Source: Roseitalea sp. MMSF_3546 (GTDB lineage: Bacteria > Pseudomonadota > Alphaproteobacteria > Rhizobiales > Rhizobiaceae). Taken from it: a DNA stretch of 64,000 nt. The notes below the pieces were generated by a model. It did no database searches. It saw only the letters and a program-made list of their open reading frames with translations, and was not told the origin of the DNA. Made by a program: the position numbers and the translations under genes. Positions 27,301-38,067 of the stretch are shown piece by piece. The stretch covers positions 1-64,000 of the forward strand of contig NZ_JASHKB010000011.1 in assembly GCF_030732865.1 (NCBI RefSeq). Direction: 5' to 3'. Each line of letters starts with the position of its first letter. Within the stretch, counting starts at the first letter, position 1.

Positions 27301-27837
27301 GATCTGGTCAACGACCTGCTCGACATCTCCAAGATCGAGGCGGGCAAGCAGGAGCTCGAATTCGAGAGCGTCGCCCTGAACGAGGCGATCGCCGAGGCGG
27401 TGGCGATGATCCAGCCCCAGGCCAACCGCAACCAGATCATCGTGCGCTCGAGCCTGGAAGCCTCGGTGCCGCCGGTGGTCGCCGATCTGCGCTCGGTCAA
27501 GCAGATCGTGCTGAACCTTCTGTCCAACGCGATCCGCTTCACCCATGCCGGCGGGCAGGTGATCGTCTCGACGAGCTACACCGATGCCGGTTCGGTCGTC
27601 ATGCGCATTCGCGATACCGGCATCGGCATGAGCGAAAAGGAGCTCGAAAGCGCGCTCAAGCCGTTCCAGCAGGTCGCTTCGGTGGGCGAAAAGCGCGGCG
27701 ACGGAACCGGGCTGGGCCTGCCGCTGACCAAGGCACTGGTCGAGGCCAACCGCGCCGAGTTCGTCATCACCTCCCAGCCGGGCCAGGGAACGCGCATCGA
27801 CGTGATCTTCCCGCCCGCGCGCGTGCTGGCGAGCTGA
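24319..27837 (+). CDS. PdhS/DivJ-type multi-PAS histidine kinase
   Basis: Cytoplasmic sensor kinase of 1172 residues without membrane helices. It has an N-terminal domain (1-225) without clear homology, PAS-like segments near 328-440, 667-760 and 806-930, an Ala/Glu/Asp-rich low-complexity linker (about 455-660), HisKA with phosphorylated His950 in [20 protein letters not shown] (947-966), and HATPase_c (about 1055-1165: [30 protein letters not shown]). The HisKA and catalytic blocks ([23 protein letters not shown]) are typical of the PleC/DivJ/PdhS family, which acts on DivK to steer CtrA. Cytoplasmic architecture and size point to PdhS rather than PleC or DivJ. A CtrA box precedes it. Confidence 0.8.
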   Translation: MTRHWTETSFIDIAVQDGVREAMLAGEAALVLDRPTGAVRWGNGAAARLFGLGAIGTRAGDAVPGAGAEVGLRQVRAVLSALGEGPRTALVRLPTGMTTRLIKAHVRAIDLPVAGSHALVTAPASDIALAEDERLALALGGLEGDDEAGAAIIDGAGRALRAGTRFGALGLSQRALALLAEQTRREDDRLVKKIVEAGSDDGELAVGVGRLGDMPERYLVVALPVAEPAGRAEAPAARGALGWPRPQPADRPDRPAWREMSPASTADTDAPRAAEPGPTRPTAEGEDMAEPDVQQDGDEAVSRTTGDRARAEVAGASPAPLAEAFPREDFASGPVRFVWKTDAHGVFTDMSPEFARAVGPVAADVVGRGFDDIARAYDLDPAGDIKAALSRRDTWSGKSVLWPIQGTDLRVPVDLAALPYYDRERVFQGYRGFGIVRMADAVVDAEETGLTLTAPGAAQMKADEPAAEAEASGEADEAGAAEAAATADAAESAKAADAAETAEPAEPSHEPGALADEPPVLARAPVHPMRRQTDRIVDLQERRNGAVPPHLSNQEAEAFRKIGQALGGRRDSAGDAAQVPAADTGDAPADTVAELRPLPTAPATGDEASAEPLAHAPADNGETADGTVETAVDDDAELDRTRLAEPEGDREGDGEETPAPAVSGIGPETLDALPLALLVVRGEEALYINDAFAAMTGDADVGALNARGLDALFDGAAPQADDEEAEERPVALVDADGEPFAARAHLQIVPWMGSTAMMFAFEPRDVAEPPADRDVADADDAVPDGTASGQEPFDRPRAAVSDAEVNELRAILDTASDGVIVINEDGTIRSLSGSASALFGYADEEIEGKSFSYLFAHESQRAAMDYLHGLSNNGVASVLNEGREVLGRERNGGFVPLFMTVGRLAASNGYCAVIRDITPWKQTEQALQEARRQAETASNTKSEFLAKISHEIRTPLNAIIGFSELMSEERFGPIGNARYKDYLDDINRSGRHVLDLVNDLLDISKIEAGKQELEFESVALNEAIAEAVAMIQPQANRNQIIVRSSLEASVPPVVADLRSVKQIVLNLLSNAIRFTHAGGQVIVSTSYTDAGSVVMRIRDTGIGMSEKELESALKPFQQVASVGEKRGDGTGLGLPLTKALVEANRAEFVITSQPGQGTRIDVIFPPARVLAS

Positions 27838-27858
27838 CCGGCCGCCGGCGCAAAGAAA

Positions 27859-27880
27859 TGGCCGGTCGAAGGACCGGCCA
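27859..27880. terminator. Perfect 9-bp hairpin after the kinase gene
   Basis: TGGCCGGTC (27859-27867) pairs with GACCGGCCA (27872-27880) around GAAG, 21 nt after the kinase stop. On the minus strand it is followed by TTTCTTTG, so it can also stop transcripts from the converging acetoacetyl-CoA ligase gene. Confidence 0.6.
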
Positions 27881-27944
27881 GACAAAGGGAACTGCTGTAT
27901 GAACGAGTGTGCCGCCAATGCCCGTCGGACGGGGCATACAAGAT

Positions 27945-28040
27945 GTTAACGGCACATTAAGCCGCGCACCTTAACGGTTCGTTACGGCCCGTGGTTAACG
28001 CGAGGTCGATCGCGTCCGGCGAGGCAACCGTGGTTAACGC
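27945..28040. repeat. Cluster of GTTAAC motifs with a 12-bp direct repeat
   Basis: The convergent gap 27838-28049 has three GTTAAC palindromes (27945-27950, 27994-27999, 28033-28038). Two are inside identical 12-mers CGTGGTTAACGC at 27990-28001 and 28029-28040, 39 bp apart. A TTAA-CGGTTCG-TTAC sequence at 27971-27985 resembles a CtrA box. No promoter-proximal gene explains them. Confidence 0.4.
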
Positions 28041-28049
28041 TGCCGCGCA

Positions 28050-30002
<1,953 letters not shown>

Positions 30003-30166
30003 GACCACGAACCCTCCTCATTTTCATGATCTTGTGTCTGGTAGGCAATCATGCGCCGGTCGGCAAGCGGTCCCGGCACGTCGGGCCCCCTGGCATCTGT
30101 CGAGGCTTGCCGCACCGAAAGGGCGCCGACGGCTTCCGGTGCGGCATATTTGTGGTAGATGGCCTC

Positions 30167-31999
30167 ATGGTCGGTCGGTTGTTGCGCCTTGTTGCTGCGA
30201 TGGTTGTCGTGCTTGCGGTCGCGGCGGGCACGGCGTGGGCGCTGCTTCCCTGGCTGGTCTCCTCGGAGACCGTGCAGACCGCGATCGAGCGCGAACTGGG
30301 CAACTTCTTCGGCACGCCGGCGACGCTGGGTGGCCGCACCGAGGTCACCGTCTTTCCCCGGCCCCGCGCCCGGCTCAGCGATGTCGCGATCGCCGCTCCC
30401 GATGGCGGCGACGCGCCGATCCTGTCCGCCGAGCGCCTCGAGGCGGAAGTGGGACTTTTCTCGCTGTTGCGCGGGCGGCCGCGCTTTTCCTCCTTCCTCC
30501 TGGTGCGTCCGCACGTGCGGCTCGTGCGCTCCGATACGGGCGCCATCGACTGGCGCTCGTCGACCGGCCGCATTGGCCGGCTGTTCGCCCGCCGCCATGC
30601 CGAGCCCGGCGACGACGCGCATGGCGAAGACGCCGGCGACCGTCTCGGCACCGTGGTGACCGAGCACGGCCGGATCACTCTTCTGGCCGACGATGGCGAG
30701 ACGCTCGAGACGTTCACCTCGATCGATGCGTCCATCGTCTGGCCGCGGATCGACGCGCCGCTTTCGGTGTCCGCCTCGGGCATCTGGCGCGGCACGTCCG
30801 CCACGCTCGAGTTCGCCACGCAGTCGCCGGCCGATTTCTTCTTCGGCGAGCCGACCAAGACCACCGTCGCGATCGTTTCGGAGATCGCCGAGTTACGCTT
30901 TGACGGGGCCGCGAACCTTGGCGGTGGCCCCTTTGCCGACGGACCGATCGAATTCTCCACGCCGTCGATGCGCGGCCTGATGACCGTGCTCGACCGGCAA
31001 TTGCCGGCAAGCCGCGCACTGGGCTCGGTCGATCTTGCCGGCCCGATGCGCCTGGCGCAGCAGCGCCTGCGTTTCGAGGCGCTCGACATCAGCGTCGATG
31101 GCAATGCCGGCACCGGCGTGCTCGAGATCGCCCTGCCGACGCCCGGCAGGTCGCCCTCGGTCACCGGCACGCTCGATTTCGCCTCGCTCGACATCGGCGC
31201 GTTCCTGTCCGCCTTCATCGAGATCCCTCATGGCGGCGGCGACAACAAGCCGGTGGGTCCGGGCTTCGTCGCCCGCCCCGACGCCGACCTGCGGGTTTCG
31301 GCGACCAATGCGCGCTTTGGCGAACTGTCGCTGACCAATCTTGCCGCCACCGCCCAGGTGACGCGCGATTCGGCGATATTCGATATCGGCGACGCCGAGG
31401 CCTATGGCGGTCACGCGCAGGCGCGTCTGCAGCTTTCCACCGAGCCCTATCCGGGGCGCGCCGAAGTCATCGTCTCGGGCCAGCAGGTCGACACGGCCCG
31501 CCTCGACCAGGCAATGGCGCTGCCGCGCGCCCTGCCGCGCGGCCTGGGCGATTTCTCGATCACGGTCAATGCGCCGATCGCCAGTTGGCGCGAAATGGCG
31601 CGCAATGCCCAGGGCAAGGTGTCGATAGAGATGACCGCCGGCGTCATGCCCGGCCTTGGCCTCGACACACTGATGAACAGCACCGGCACGACCCGTTACT
31701 TCTCGCTCGACACCCAGGCGCGGGCGCCCGGCTTTGCCAGCGCCAGGATCCATGGCGAGGTCCGCGACGGGGTGGTCTCGCTCGACGATGCGCTGGTGAG
31801 CTATCCCGACGGCAACGTGATGCTGCGCGGCATCGTCTCCCATGGCGGCAGCCTGGCCCTGACCGCCTTTGCCCAGCCCGCGCCGCCGGCCCAGGGCGAG
31901 GGGCTGGGGCCGCAGGAGCCGACGCGCTTTTTCATTGGCGGGTCGTGGAACCGGCCCTTTGCCACCCATGTGACATCGGCGCCTGAACGCCGGGATTGA
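30167..31999 (+). CDS. AsmA-family envelope protein
   Basis: Inner-membrane-anchored periplasmic protein of 610 residues. One N-terminal helix (LLRLVAAMVVVLAVAAGTAWALL, about 4-27) precedes a large beta-rich region. The N-terminal AsmA block (SETVQTAIERELGNFFGTPATL, VFPRPRARLSDVAI) and the C-terminal AsmA_2-like region (GNAQGKVSIEMTAGVMPGLGLD-type) are recognisable. Relatives are bridge-like lipid transport proteins between inner and outer membranes. ATG 30167 is chosen because it begins the hydrophobic anchor. Confidence 0.87.
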   Translation: MVGRLLRLVAAMVVVLAVAAGTAWALLPWLVSSETVQTAIERELGNFFGTPATLGGRTEVTVFPRPRARLSDVAIAAPDGGDAPILSAERLEAEVGLFSLLRGRPRFSSFLLVRPHVRLVRSDTGAIDWRSSTGRIGRLFARRHAEPGDDAHGEDAGDRLGTVVTEHGRITLLADDGETLETFTSIDASIVWPRIDAPLSVSASGIWRGTSATLEFATQSPADFFFGEPTKTTVAIVSEIAELRFDGAANLGGGPFADGPIEFSTPSMRGLMTVLDRQLPASRALGSVDLAGPMRLAQQRLRFEALDISVDGNAGTGVLEIALPTPGRSPSVTGTLDFASLDIGAFLSAFIEIPHGGGDNKPVGPGFVARPDADLRVSATNARFGELSLTNLAATAQVTRDSAIFDIGDAEAYGGHAQARLQLSTEPYPGRAEVIVSGQQVDTARLDQAMALPRALPRGLGDFSITVNAPIASWREMARNAQGKVSIEMTAGVMPGLGLDTLMNSTGTTRYFSLDTQARAPGFASARIHGEVRDGVVSLDDALVSYPDGNVMLRGIVSHGGSLALTAFAQPAPPAQGEGLGPQEPTRFFIGGSWNRPFATHVTSAPERRD

Positions 32000-32367
32000 T
32001 CGCGGCCGCCGGCCCGCCTGCGCAAGGTCAACGCGCGGTAAACGCCATTGGCGGGCTTTTAGTCGATTTTTACGTTCTGCCGCGACAATGGCGCCGGTTT
32101 TCAGCGGCCTGGTTGTCGGTATCGGTGTTTCACGTCCTGTCCGTCGTCATCAAGATTGCCGCCGCTTCCATGCTCTTGGGGGCGGGGCTTTCCTATTTCG
32201 ACGTCACCGCCGCCGAACTGCTCGCCCAGGCCGGGCTGACGCCCGAGCGCGTCGCCGAACTGGCCATTGCGGCGTTCGAATGGGCGCTGCCCAACATGGT
32301 CCTGGGCTCCATCATCATCGTGCCGATCTGGTGCCTGGCCTATCTGTTGCGCCCGCCGCGCGGGTGA
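31996..32367 (+). CDS. Small inner-membrane protein, DUF6460-like
   Basis: Protein of up to 123 residues with two hydrophobic segments: SVSVFHVLSVVIKIAAASMLLGAGLSYF (about 42-69) and a C-terminal NMVLGSIIIVPIWCLAYLLR. The C-terminal block resembles DUF6460 proteins of Hyphomicrobiales; function unknown. The start is uncertain: TTG 31996 overlaps the asmA stop (TTGA), but in-frame TTG or GTG codons near 32112-32124 would remove an unlikely N-terminal extension. No ATG precedes the conserved part. Confidence 0.6.
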   Translation: MIAAAGPPAQGQRAVNAIGGLLVDFYVLPRQWRRFSAAWLSVSVFHVLSVVIKIAAASMLLGAGLSYFDVTAAELLAQAGLTPERVAELAIAAFEWALPNMVLGSIIIVPIWCLAYLLRPPRG

Positions 32368-32373
32368 TTGCGC

Positions 32374-33183
32374 TCAGCGCGCCGCGGCGGCGCGGGCATC
32401 GGCGACCATGCGCCGCTTGTTGACCAGGGTCGCCGTGATCACGCCGATCGCCACCAGCCCGATCAGGATGGTCGACACGGCGTTGATCTCCGGCGTCACG
32501 CCGAGCCGCACCTGGCTGTAGATCTTCATCGGCAGCGTCGTCGCCCCCGGCCCGGACGTGAACGAGGCGATCACCAGATCGTCGAGCGACAGGGTGAAGG
32601 CCAGCATCCAGCCGGCCAGCACCGCCGGGAAGATCACCGGCAGCGTGACCTTCACGAAGGCCTGCATCGGGGTGCAGCCCAGGTCCTGTGCGGCCTCCTC
32701 CAGCGCCATGTCGAAGCTGACCAGCCGCGACTGCACGACGACCGCCACGAAGCACATCGAAAAGGTGATATGCGCCAGCGTCACCGTCCAGAAGCCGCGG
32801 TCCATGTCGATCGACACGAACAGCAGCAGCAGCGACAGACCGGTGATGACCTCGGGCATGACGAGCGGGGCATAGACCATGCCGGTGAACAGCGTGCGGC
32901 CGAAAAAGCGCGTATGGCGCACCAGCGCGATCGCCGCCAGCGTACCGAGCACGGTGGCGACGGTGGCCGCGGCGAGCGCGACGCGGATCGTCACCCAGGC
33001 GGCGTCCATCAGCCCCTCATTGCCGAGCATTTCCACGTACCACTTGGTGGAAAAGCCCGCCCAGACGGTCACCAGCCTGGATTCGTTGAACGAATAGATG
33101 ACCAGCAGCACGATGGGGATGTAAAGGAAGGCGAATCCGATCACCACCGAGGTGATGTTGAACCAGCTCCAGCGGCCGCTCAT
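32374..33183 (-). CDS. potI: Polyamine ABC transporter permease PotI
   Basis: One of two inner-membrane permeases of a putrescine/spermidine ABC importer. The 269-residue protein has six predicted helices and the EAA loop EEAAQDLGCTPMQAFVKVTLP that docks to the ATPase. Its ATG overlaps the potH stop codon by ATGA. TSGPGATTLPMKIYSQVRLGVTPEINA is typical of PotC/PotI. Confidence 0.93.
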   Translation of the reverse strand: MSGRWSWFNITSVVIGFAFLYIPIVLLVIYSFNESRLVTVWAGFSTKWYVEMLGNEGLMDAAWVTIRVALAAATVATVLGTLAAIALVRHTRFFGRTLFTGMVYAPLVMPEVITGLSLLLLFVSIDMDRGFWTVTLAHITFSMCFVAVVVQSRLVSFDMALEEAAQDLGCTPMQAFVKVTLPVIFPAVLAGWMLAFTLSLDDLVIASFTSGPGATTLPMKIYSQVRLGVTPEINAVSTILIGLVAIGVITATLVNKRRMVADARAAAAR

Positions 33184-34112
33184 TTGGCCTTCTCCTGGGC
33201 GCGTGCCTGGGCGTTCTGGAACAGCACGATCGGCACGACGAGCAGCAGCAGCAACAGGATCGCCACCGCCGAGGCGACCGGCCAGTCGCGGTTGGCGAAG
33301 AACTCGATCCACAGCGTGCGCCCGATCATCAGCGTTTCGGTTCCCCCGAGCAGATCGGGAATGACGAATTCGCCCACCGCCGGAATGAAGACCAGCAGGC
33401 ACCCCGCCGCGATGCCGGGCAGGGCGAGCCGCGCCGTCACCTTCCAGAACGCGCCGAACGCCGTGCAGCCCAGATCGAGCGCTGCCTCGACGAGTGAATG
33501 GTCCATGCGCTCGAGCGTGGCATAGATCGGCAGGACCATGAACGGCAGGTAAGAATAGACGATGCCGATATAGACCGCCGTGTCGGTGTTCAGGATGGTC
33601 AGCGGCTCGCCGATGACGCCGATCCACATCAGGAACTGGTTGAGCAGGCCCTCGGGCTTGAGGATGCCGATCCACGCATAGACCCGGATCAGAAACGACG
33701 TCCAGAACGGCAGGATCACCAGCATCAACAGTATCGGGCGCAGCCTTTCGGGCGCCCGCGCCATGCCATAGGCCAGCGGAAAGCCGATCAGCAGCGTCAG
33801 GGCCGTCGAGATCAGCGCGATGCGCAGGCTCGACAGATAGGCGTTGCGATAGAGCGCGTCCTCGGCGAGCCACAGATAGTTGGCCGGGGATAGCTGCGAC
33901 AGCGCCTCGAGGAATTCCTGCCAGCCCGCCGACCAGTCGAATTGCGGCGCATAGGGCGGCATCGCCAGCACCGGTTCGGACAGCGAGATGCGGAACACGA
34001 TCAGGAAGGGCAGCAGGAACAGCGCCAGCAGCCACAGATAGGGCACGACGATGGCGATGCGCCGGAACGCTTCGCTGCCGCCGGTCCTGTTTGCCTGCTC
34101 CGGTTGCGCCAT
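33180..34112 (-). CDS. potH: Polyamine ABC transporter permease PotH
   Basis: Partner permease of PotI, 310 residues with about six or seven helices. It has the PotB/PotH blocks LPFWTSFLIRVYAWIGIL and the EAA loop EAALDLGCTAFGAFWKVTARL, then PAVGEFVIPDLLGG. It starts 8 nt after the potG stop codon and ends with an ATGA overlap to potI, so the three are one translational unit. Confidence 0.94.
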   Translation of the reverse strand: MAQPEQANRTGGSEAFRRIAIVVPYLWLLALFLLPFLIVFRISLSEPVLAMPPYAPQFDWSAGWQEFLEALSQLSPANYLWLAEDALYRNAYLSSLRIALISTALTLLIGFPLAYGMARAPERLRPILLMLVILPFWTSFLIRVYAWIGILKPEGLLNQFLMWIGVIGEPLTILNTDTAVYIGIVYSYLPFMVLPIYATLERMDHSLVEAALDLGCTAFGAFWKVTARLALPGIAAGCLLVFIPAVGEFVIPDLLGGTETLMIGRTLWIEFFANRDWPVASAVAILLLLLLVVPIVLFQNAQARAQEKAK

Positions 34113-34120
34113 CGCCGCGC

Positions 34121-35260
34121 TCAATTCTCCAGCAAGAGACCGCAATCGGGCGTGAACGACAGCCAGACCCGCTCCTCGTAGCCGATCGGATCCTCGACCC
34201 CGCGTTCGGTGTTCAGCACGGTCGCCTTGACGATCGTGCCGGAGTCGAGCTTGACGTTGAACACGGTCAGCCCGCCCAGATAGGCGATGTCCCACACCTC
34301 GCCCTCGACGGCGTTGTGCTCCTGATCCGGCCTTTGCCGCGTCACCTCGATCTTTTCGGGCCTGATGGCGAAATAGGCATGCGCGCCGCTTCTGCCATGT
34401 GCGCCGGCGTGGGTGCGGATGGCAAAGCCGTCGCTTGCCGCCATGTCTGCCATCCCGTTCTCGATCGCGGTGACCCGCCCCTCGAAGGTGTTCACATTGC
34501 CGATGAAGTCGGCGACATAGCGCGAACTGGGCGCCTCGTAGATCTCCGCCGGCGTGCCGACCTGCCTGACCACGCCTGCATCCATAACCGCGATGCGGTC
34601 CGACATGGTCATCGCCTCCTCCTGGTCGTGGGTGACGATCATGAAGGTCAGGCCGAGCTCTTCCTGCAGGTCCATCAGTTCGAACTGGGTCTGCTCGCGC
34701 AGCTTCTTGTCGAGCGCGCCGAGCGGTTCGTCCAGCAGCAGCAGCTTGGGGCGCTTGGCGATCGACCGTGCCAGCGCGACCCGCTGGCGCTGGCCGCCCG
34801 AAAGCTGGTGCGGCTTGCGGCTTGCGAACTGCTCGAGCCGCACCAGCTTGAGCATCCGGCCGACACGTTCGGCGATCTCGCCCCTGGCCATGCCCTCCTG
34901 CTTCAGGCCGAAGGCGACATTGTCGGCCACCGTCAGATGCGGAAACAGGGCGTAGGACTGGAACATCATGTTCACCGGCCGCCGGTGCGGCGGCACGTTC
35001 TTCAGCGGCTGGCCGTCAAGGAAGATATCGCCGGCGGTCGGCTCCTCGAAGCCCGCCAGCATGCGCAAGAGCGTCGTCTTGCCGCAGCCCGACGGACCGA
35101 GCAGGGAAAAGAACTCGCGCTCGAAGACGTGCAGCGTCAGGTCGTCGACCGCGGTGAAATCGTCGAAACGCTTGGTCACGTTCTCGAACGCGATATAGGG
35201 CCGCGCCGACGAATCGGCCCATGGCGCGAACGACCGCCGCACATTGCCCAGCGATTTCAT
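34121..35260 (-). CDS. potG: Polyamine ABC transporter ATPase PotG
   Basis: ATPase of 379 residues that powers the PotFGHI importer on the cytoplasmic face. Walker A is LGPSGCGKTT (54-63), the signature is [14 protein letters not shown], Walker B is LLLLDEPLGALD, and the switch His is in VTHDQEEAM. A TOBE domain follows (about 290-375, FAIRPEKIEVT). ATG 35260 is the first codon of MKSLGNVRRS; the SD is weak. A 164-bp gap with a palindromic repeat separates it from potF. Confidence 0.95.
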   Translation of the reverse strand: MKSLGNVRRSFAPWADSSARPYIAFENVTKRFDDFTAVDDLTLHVFEREFFSLLGPSGCGKTTLLRMLAGFEEPTAGDIFLDGQPLKNVPPHRRPVNMMFQSYALFPHLTVADNVAFGLKQEGMARGEIAERVGRMLKLVRLEQFASRKPHQLSGGQRQRVALARSIAKRPKLLLLDEPLGALDKKLREQTQFELMDLQEELGLTFMIVTHDQEEAMTMSDRIAVMDAGVVRQVGTPAEIYEAPSSRYVADFIGNVNTFEGRVTAIENGMADMAASDGFAIRTHAGAHGRSGAHAYFAIRPEKIEVTRQRPDQEHNAVEGEVWDIAYLGGLTVFNVKLDSGTIVKATVLNTERGVEDPIGYEERVWLSFTPDCGLLLEN

Positions 35261-35370
35261 CGACGCGACCGTTGGCCGGGACGTCGACGCATCCTGCCAG
35301 TCCGGGCCCGACCTGCGCGCGCTTGTGTCGCGCCTGTCGCCTGGTCCCCGGCGCGGACGGGGGCGCGCGA

Positions 35371-35391
35371 TCCCGGGAACATGTCCCGGGA
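35371..35391. repeat. REP-like palindrome, copy 1
   Basis: TCCCGGGA-ACATG-TCCCGGGA lies between potF and potG. It shares CCGGGAACA-x-GTCCCGG and the following GACGG with a second copy at 45385-45407. It may act as an mRNA-stabilising stem downstream of the abundant binding-protein transcript. Confidence 0.5.
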
Positions 35392-35424
35392 CGGCGGCAA
35401 CGCGCCCGACAAGGCCGCTTCCCC

Positions 35425-36522
35425 CTACTGGCCCGTGGTGATCTTGGTCCAGGTCCGGGTCACCATGCGCTGTTCGCGCTGGGTATAGGGCGTGACGGTA
35501 TAGAGCCGCTCGAGCGTCTCGTCGCTGGGATAGATCGCCGGATCGCCGATGACGTCCTCGTTGAGATATTCCTGCGAGGCCTTGTTGCCATTGGCGTAGT
35601 AGACATAGTTCGAGGCGCGGGCCATGACCTCGGGCCGCATGATGTAGTTGAGGAATTCGTGCGCTTCCTCGACATTTTCCGCGTCGGCCGGAATGGCCAT
35701 GTTGTCGAACCACATCAACGCGCCTTCCTTGGGGATGATGTAGTCGACGGTGACGCCGGAATCGGCCTCGGCGGCACGGTCGCGGGCCTGCAGGACATCG
35801 CCCGACCAGCCGACGGCCAGGCAGATGTCGCCATTGGCGAGCGCGTTGATGTATTCGGACGAGTGGAACTTGCGCACCAGCGGCCGGATCGGCTCGTACA
35901 CCTCGGCGGCCTTGGCCAGGCTGTCGGCGTCGCGTGCGTCCGGGTCCATGCCGGCATGGTTGAGCGCGGCGGGGATCATCTCGGCGGGCGCGTTCAGATG
36001 GTAGATGCCGCAATCCTCGAGCTTGCCGGCCACTTCCGGATCGAACACCAGATCCCAGCTGTTCAGATCGGCGTCCTCGCCGAGGCGCTCGCGCACCATG
36101 TCGACATTGATGCCGATGCCGGTCGTGCCCCACATGTAGTTGATCGCATATTCATTGCCCGGATCGTAGAGTTCGAGCCGCTCCATGATCACCGGGTCCA
36201 TGTTCGAAAGATTGGGCAGGGCATCCTTGTCGAGCGGCTGGAACACGCCGGCCTTGATCTGGTTGGCCATGAACGTGCCGGTGGGCACGACGATGTCGTA
36301 GCCGGTCGAGCCGGCGAGCAGGCGCGTTTCGAGGATCTCGTTGGAATCGAACACGTCGTAGACGACCTCGATGCCCGTTTCCTCGGTGAAGTCTTCCAGG
36401 ATCGCCTCGTCGATATAGTCCGACCAGTTGAAGATCTTGACCACGCGATCCTGCGCCTTTGCGGCGCCGGTCAGTGCGAACGCGGCGAGCGCCGTGGTAA
36501 CCATGAGGGATGTCAAACGCAT
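35425..36522 (-). CDS. potF: Polyamine-binding protein PotF
   Basis: Periplasmic substrate-binding protein of the Pot importer, 365 residues. The signal peptide (RLTSLMVTTALAAFALTGAAKAQ) ends near residue 24. Family blocks are VVKIFNWSDYID, VYDVFDSNEILETRLLAGSTGYDIVVP, NYMWGTTGIGIN and GWSGDVLQA, including the Trp and acidic residues that cage the diamine. A putrescine-type PotF is likely from length and blocks, but spermidine (PotD) cannot be excluded. Confidence 0.94.
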   Translation of the reverse strand: MRLTSLMVTTALAAFALTGAAKAQDRVVKIFNWSDYIDEAILEDFTEETGIEVVYDVFDSNEILETRLLAGSTGYDIVVPTGTFMANQIKAGVFQPLDKDALPNLSNMDPVIMERLELYDPGNEYAINYMWGTTGIGINVDMVRERLGEDADLNSWDLVFDPEVAGKLEDCGIYHLNAPAEMIPAALNHAGMDPDARDADSLAKAAEVYEPIRPLVRKFHSSEYINALANGDICLAVGWSGDVLQARDRAAEADSGVTVDYIIPKEGALMWFDNMAIPADAENVEEAHEFLNYIMRPEVMARASNYVYYANGNKASQEYLNEDVIGDPAIYPSDETLERLYTVTPYTQREQRMVTRTWTKITTGQ

Positions 36523-36651
36523 GCGAGAAGCTCTCCCGGATTGGTGTTCGTGTGCGGGGCGCGGCGCCGACCGGCGCCCGCCATTGGCCGAAACCTATTG
36601 GTCTTCACCGCGCTGCACAAGCGGCTTTTGCGCCCCGAACATCGCGGCCGG

Positions 36652-38040
36652 TCACAGATAGCTCGCGCGTTCGAGCGGCGAGATCTCGCGGCGGAACGCG
36701 GCGATTTCGGCATCCTTGACATGGCCGACAATGGCGGCGAGTTCGGCGCCGAGCGCGCGGCGCACGAAGGCGCTCGACCGGAAGGCGTCGAGCGCCACCG
36801 CCATGTCGGCCGGAAGCCGCGCGCCGTCATCGTCATAGGCATTGCCCTCGACCGGCGGCGGTGGCGGGCGTCGTGCTTGCAGGCCCTCGGCCATCGCCGC
36901 CAGTATCGCGGCCAGAACGAGATAGGGATTGGCATCGGCGCCGGCAATGCGGTGCTCGATGCGTCGGTTGGCCGGCCCACAGGCCGGTATGCGCAGCGCG
37001 ACCGACCGGTTGTTCTCGCCCCAGACCGCCCGCGTGGGCGCATACGAGCCCGGCTGCAGGCGGCGAAAGCCGTTCCATGTGTTGATGAAGACGATCAGTG
37101 CCTCCTCCATGGTCGACAGCAGTTCGGCCACCGCGCCGCGCAGCCGCGCCTCGCCCTCGGCCGGGTCGGCGAAGACGTTCGCGCCGTTCTGGTCGAGCAG
37201 CGAGACATGCACATGCATGCCGTTGCCCGCCGCCTCGATGAACGGCTTGGCCATGAAGCTGGCGGTCAGCCCGTGCCGCCGCGCCGCCGCCGCCACCAGC
37301 CGGCGCAGCCTGATCACGTCGTCGGCGGCCGCCAGGGCATCGGCACGGTGCCGGAGATTGACCTCGAACTGGCCGGGCGCGGCCTCCTTGACGATCGTGT
37401 CGATCGGAAGGCCCTGCGCGTCGGCAAAGGCGCGGATGTCGTCGATCAGCGCCGCCCGTTCGTGCAGCGGGTCGACGCCGTACATGAGCTGGCGATCGGG
37501 CCCCGCCGCATCGTCGACCGGGCTGATCGCGCCCGTGTCCGGATCGGTTTCGACAAGAAAGAATTCGAGCTCGAAGGCGACCGAGGCGGCAAGGCCCATG
37601 GCGGCCAGGCGCTCGACACTGCGAACGAGCGCGTTGCGCGCGTCGCCGGCGAACGGCCGGCCGGCGGCATCGAAGGTGCGCAGCAGCACCTGCGCCGTGT
37701 CGCGCTCGGCCCAGGGCACCGGCGCCAGCGAACCGGGCACGGCGCAAAAGAAGCCGTCCCGGTCGCCCGATTCGATGTGAAGGCCGGTCGCCGGCACCTC
37801 GCGCCCCCACACGTCGAGCCCGTGGATCGACAGCGGAAAGTTGACGCCCTCGGCATAGGCCTTGCCGAGCGCATCGGCCGGCGCCCACTTGCCGCGCAGC
37901 ACGCCGTTCGGGTCGACGATCAGGAGTTCGACCGCGGCAAGGCCCGGATGGGCGGCCATGAAAGCCTCGTATTCGGCGCGCTTGGCCGGCCTGTCGTGAC
38001 GTTCCGGGGCTTCGCCGGGCGCTTGCGGCGTGTGCAGCAA
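36652..38040 (-). CDS. Glutamine synthetase-like gamma-glutamylamide ligase
   Basis: Second GS-superfamily ligase in the window, 462 residues. The N-terminal part has LLIVDPNGVLRGKW; the catalytic part has FELEFFLVETD (metal Glu), PGQFEVNLRH, GNGMHVHVSL, NRSVALRIPACG and RRIEHRIAGADANPYL. It heads the pot operon direction (potF starts 129 bp downstream), so it probably gamma-glutamylates imported polyamines, in parallel to puuA at 19.1 kb. No ATG fits: I use TTG 38040, preceded by AGGA; ATG 37959 would cut into the conserved N-terminus. Confidence 0.85.
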   Translation of the reverse strand: MLHTPQAPGEAPERHDRPAKRAEYEAFMAAHPGLAAVELLIVDPNGVLRGKWAPADALGKAYAEGVNFPLSIHGLDVWGREVPATGLHIESGDRDGFFCAVPGSLAPVPWAERDTAQVLLRTFDAAGRPFAGDARNALVRSVERLAAMGLAASVAFELEFFLVETDPDTGAISPVDDAAGPDRQLMYGVDPLHERAALIDDIRAFADAQGLPIDTIVKEAAPGQFEVNLRHRADALAAADDVIRLRRLVAAAARRHGLTASFMAKPFIEAAGNGMHVHVSLLDQNGANVFADPAEGEARLRGAVAELLSTMEEALIVFINTWNGFRRLQPGSYAPTRAVWGENNRSVALRIPACGPANRRIEHRIAGADANPYLVLAAILAAMAEGLQARRPPPPPVEGNAYDDDGARLPADMAVALDAFRSSAFVRRALGAELAAIVGHVKDAEIAAFRREISPLERASYL

Positions 38041-38067
38041 TCTGTGCGTGTCCTGTTGTTCGGGCGA

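Noticed and set aside
27971-27985. TTAA-N7-TTAC as a functional CtrA promoter site
   Set aside because: One mismatch and no gene start within promoter distance; kept only as part of the GTTAAC cluster.
32088-32423. ATG-initiated frame overlapping the DUF6460-like gene
   Set aside because: It quickly becomes Arg-rich without hydrophobic order, while the other frame encodes two clean membrane segments.
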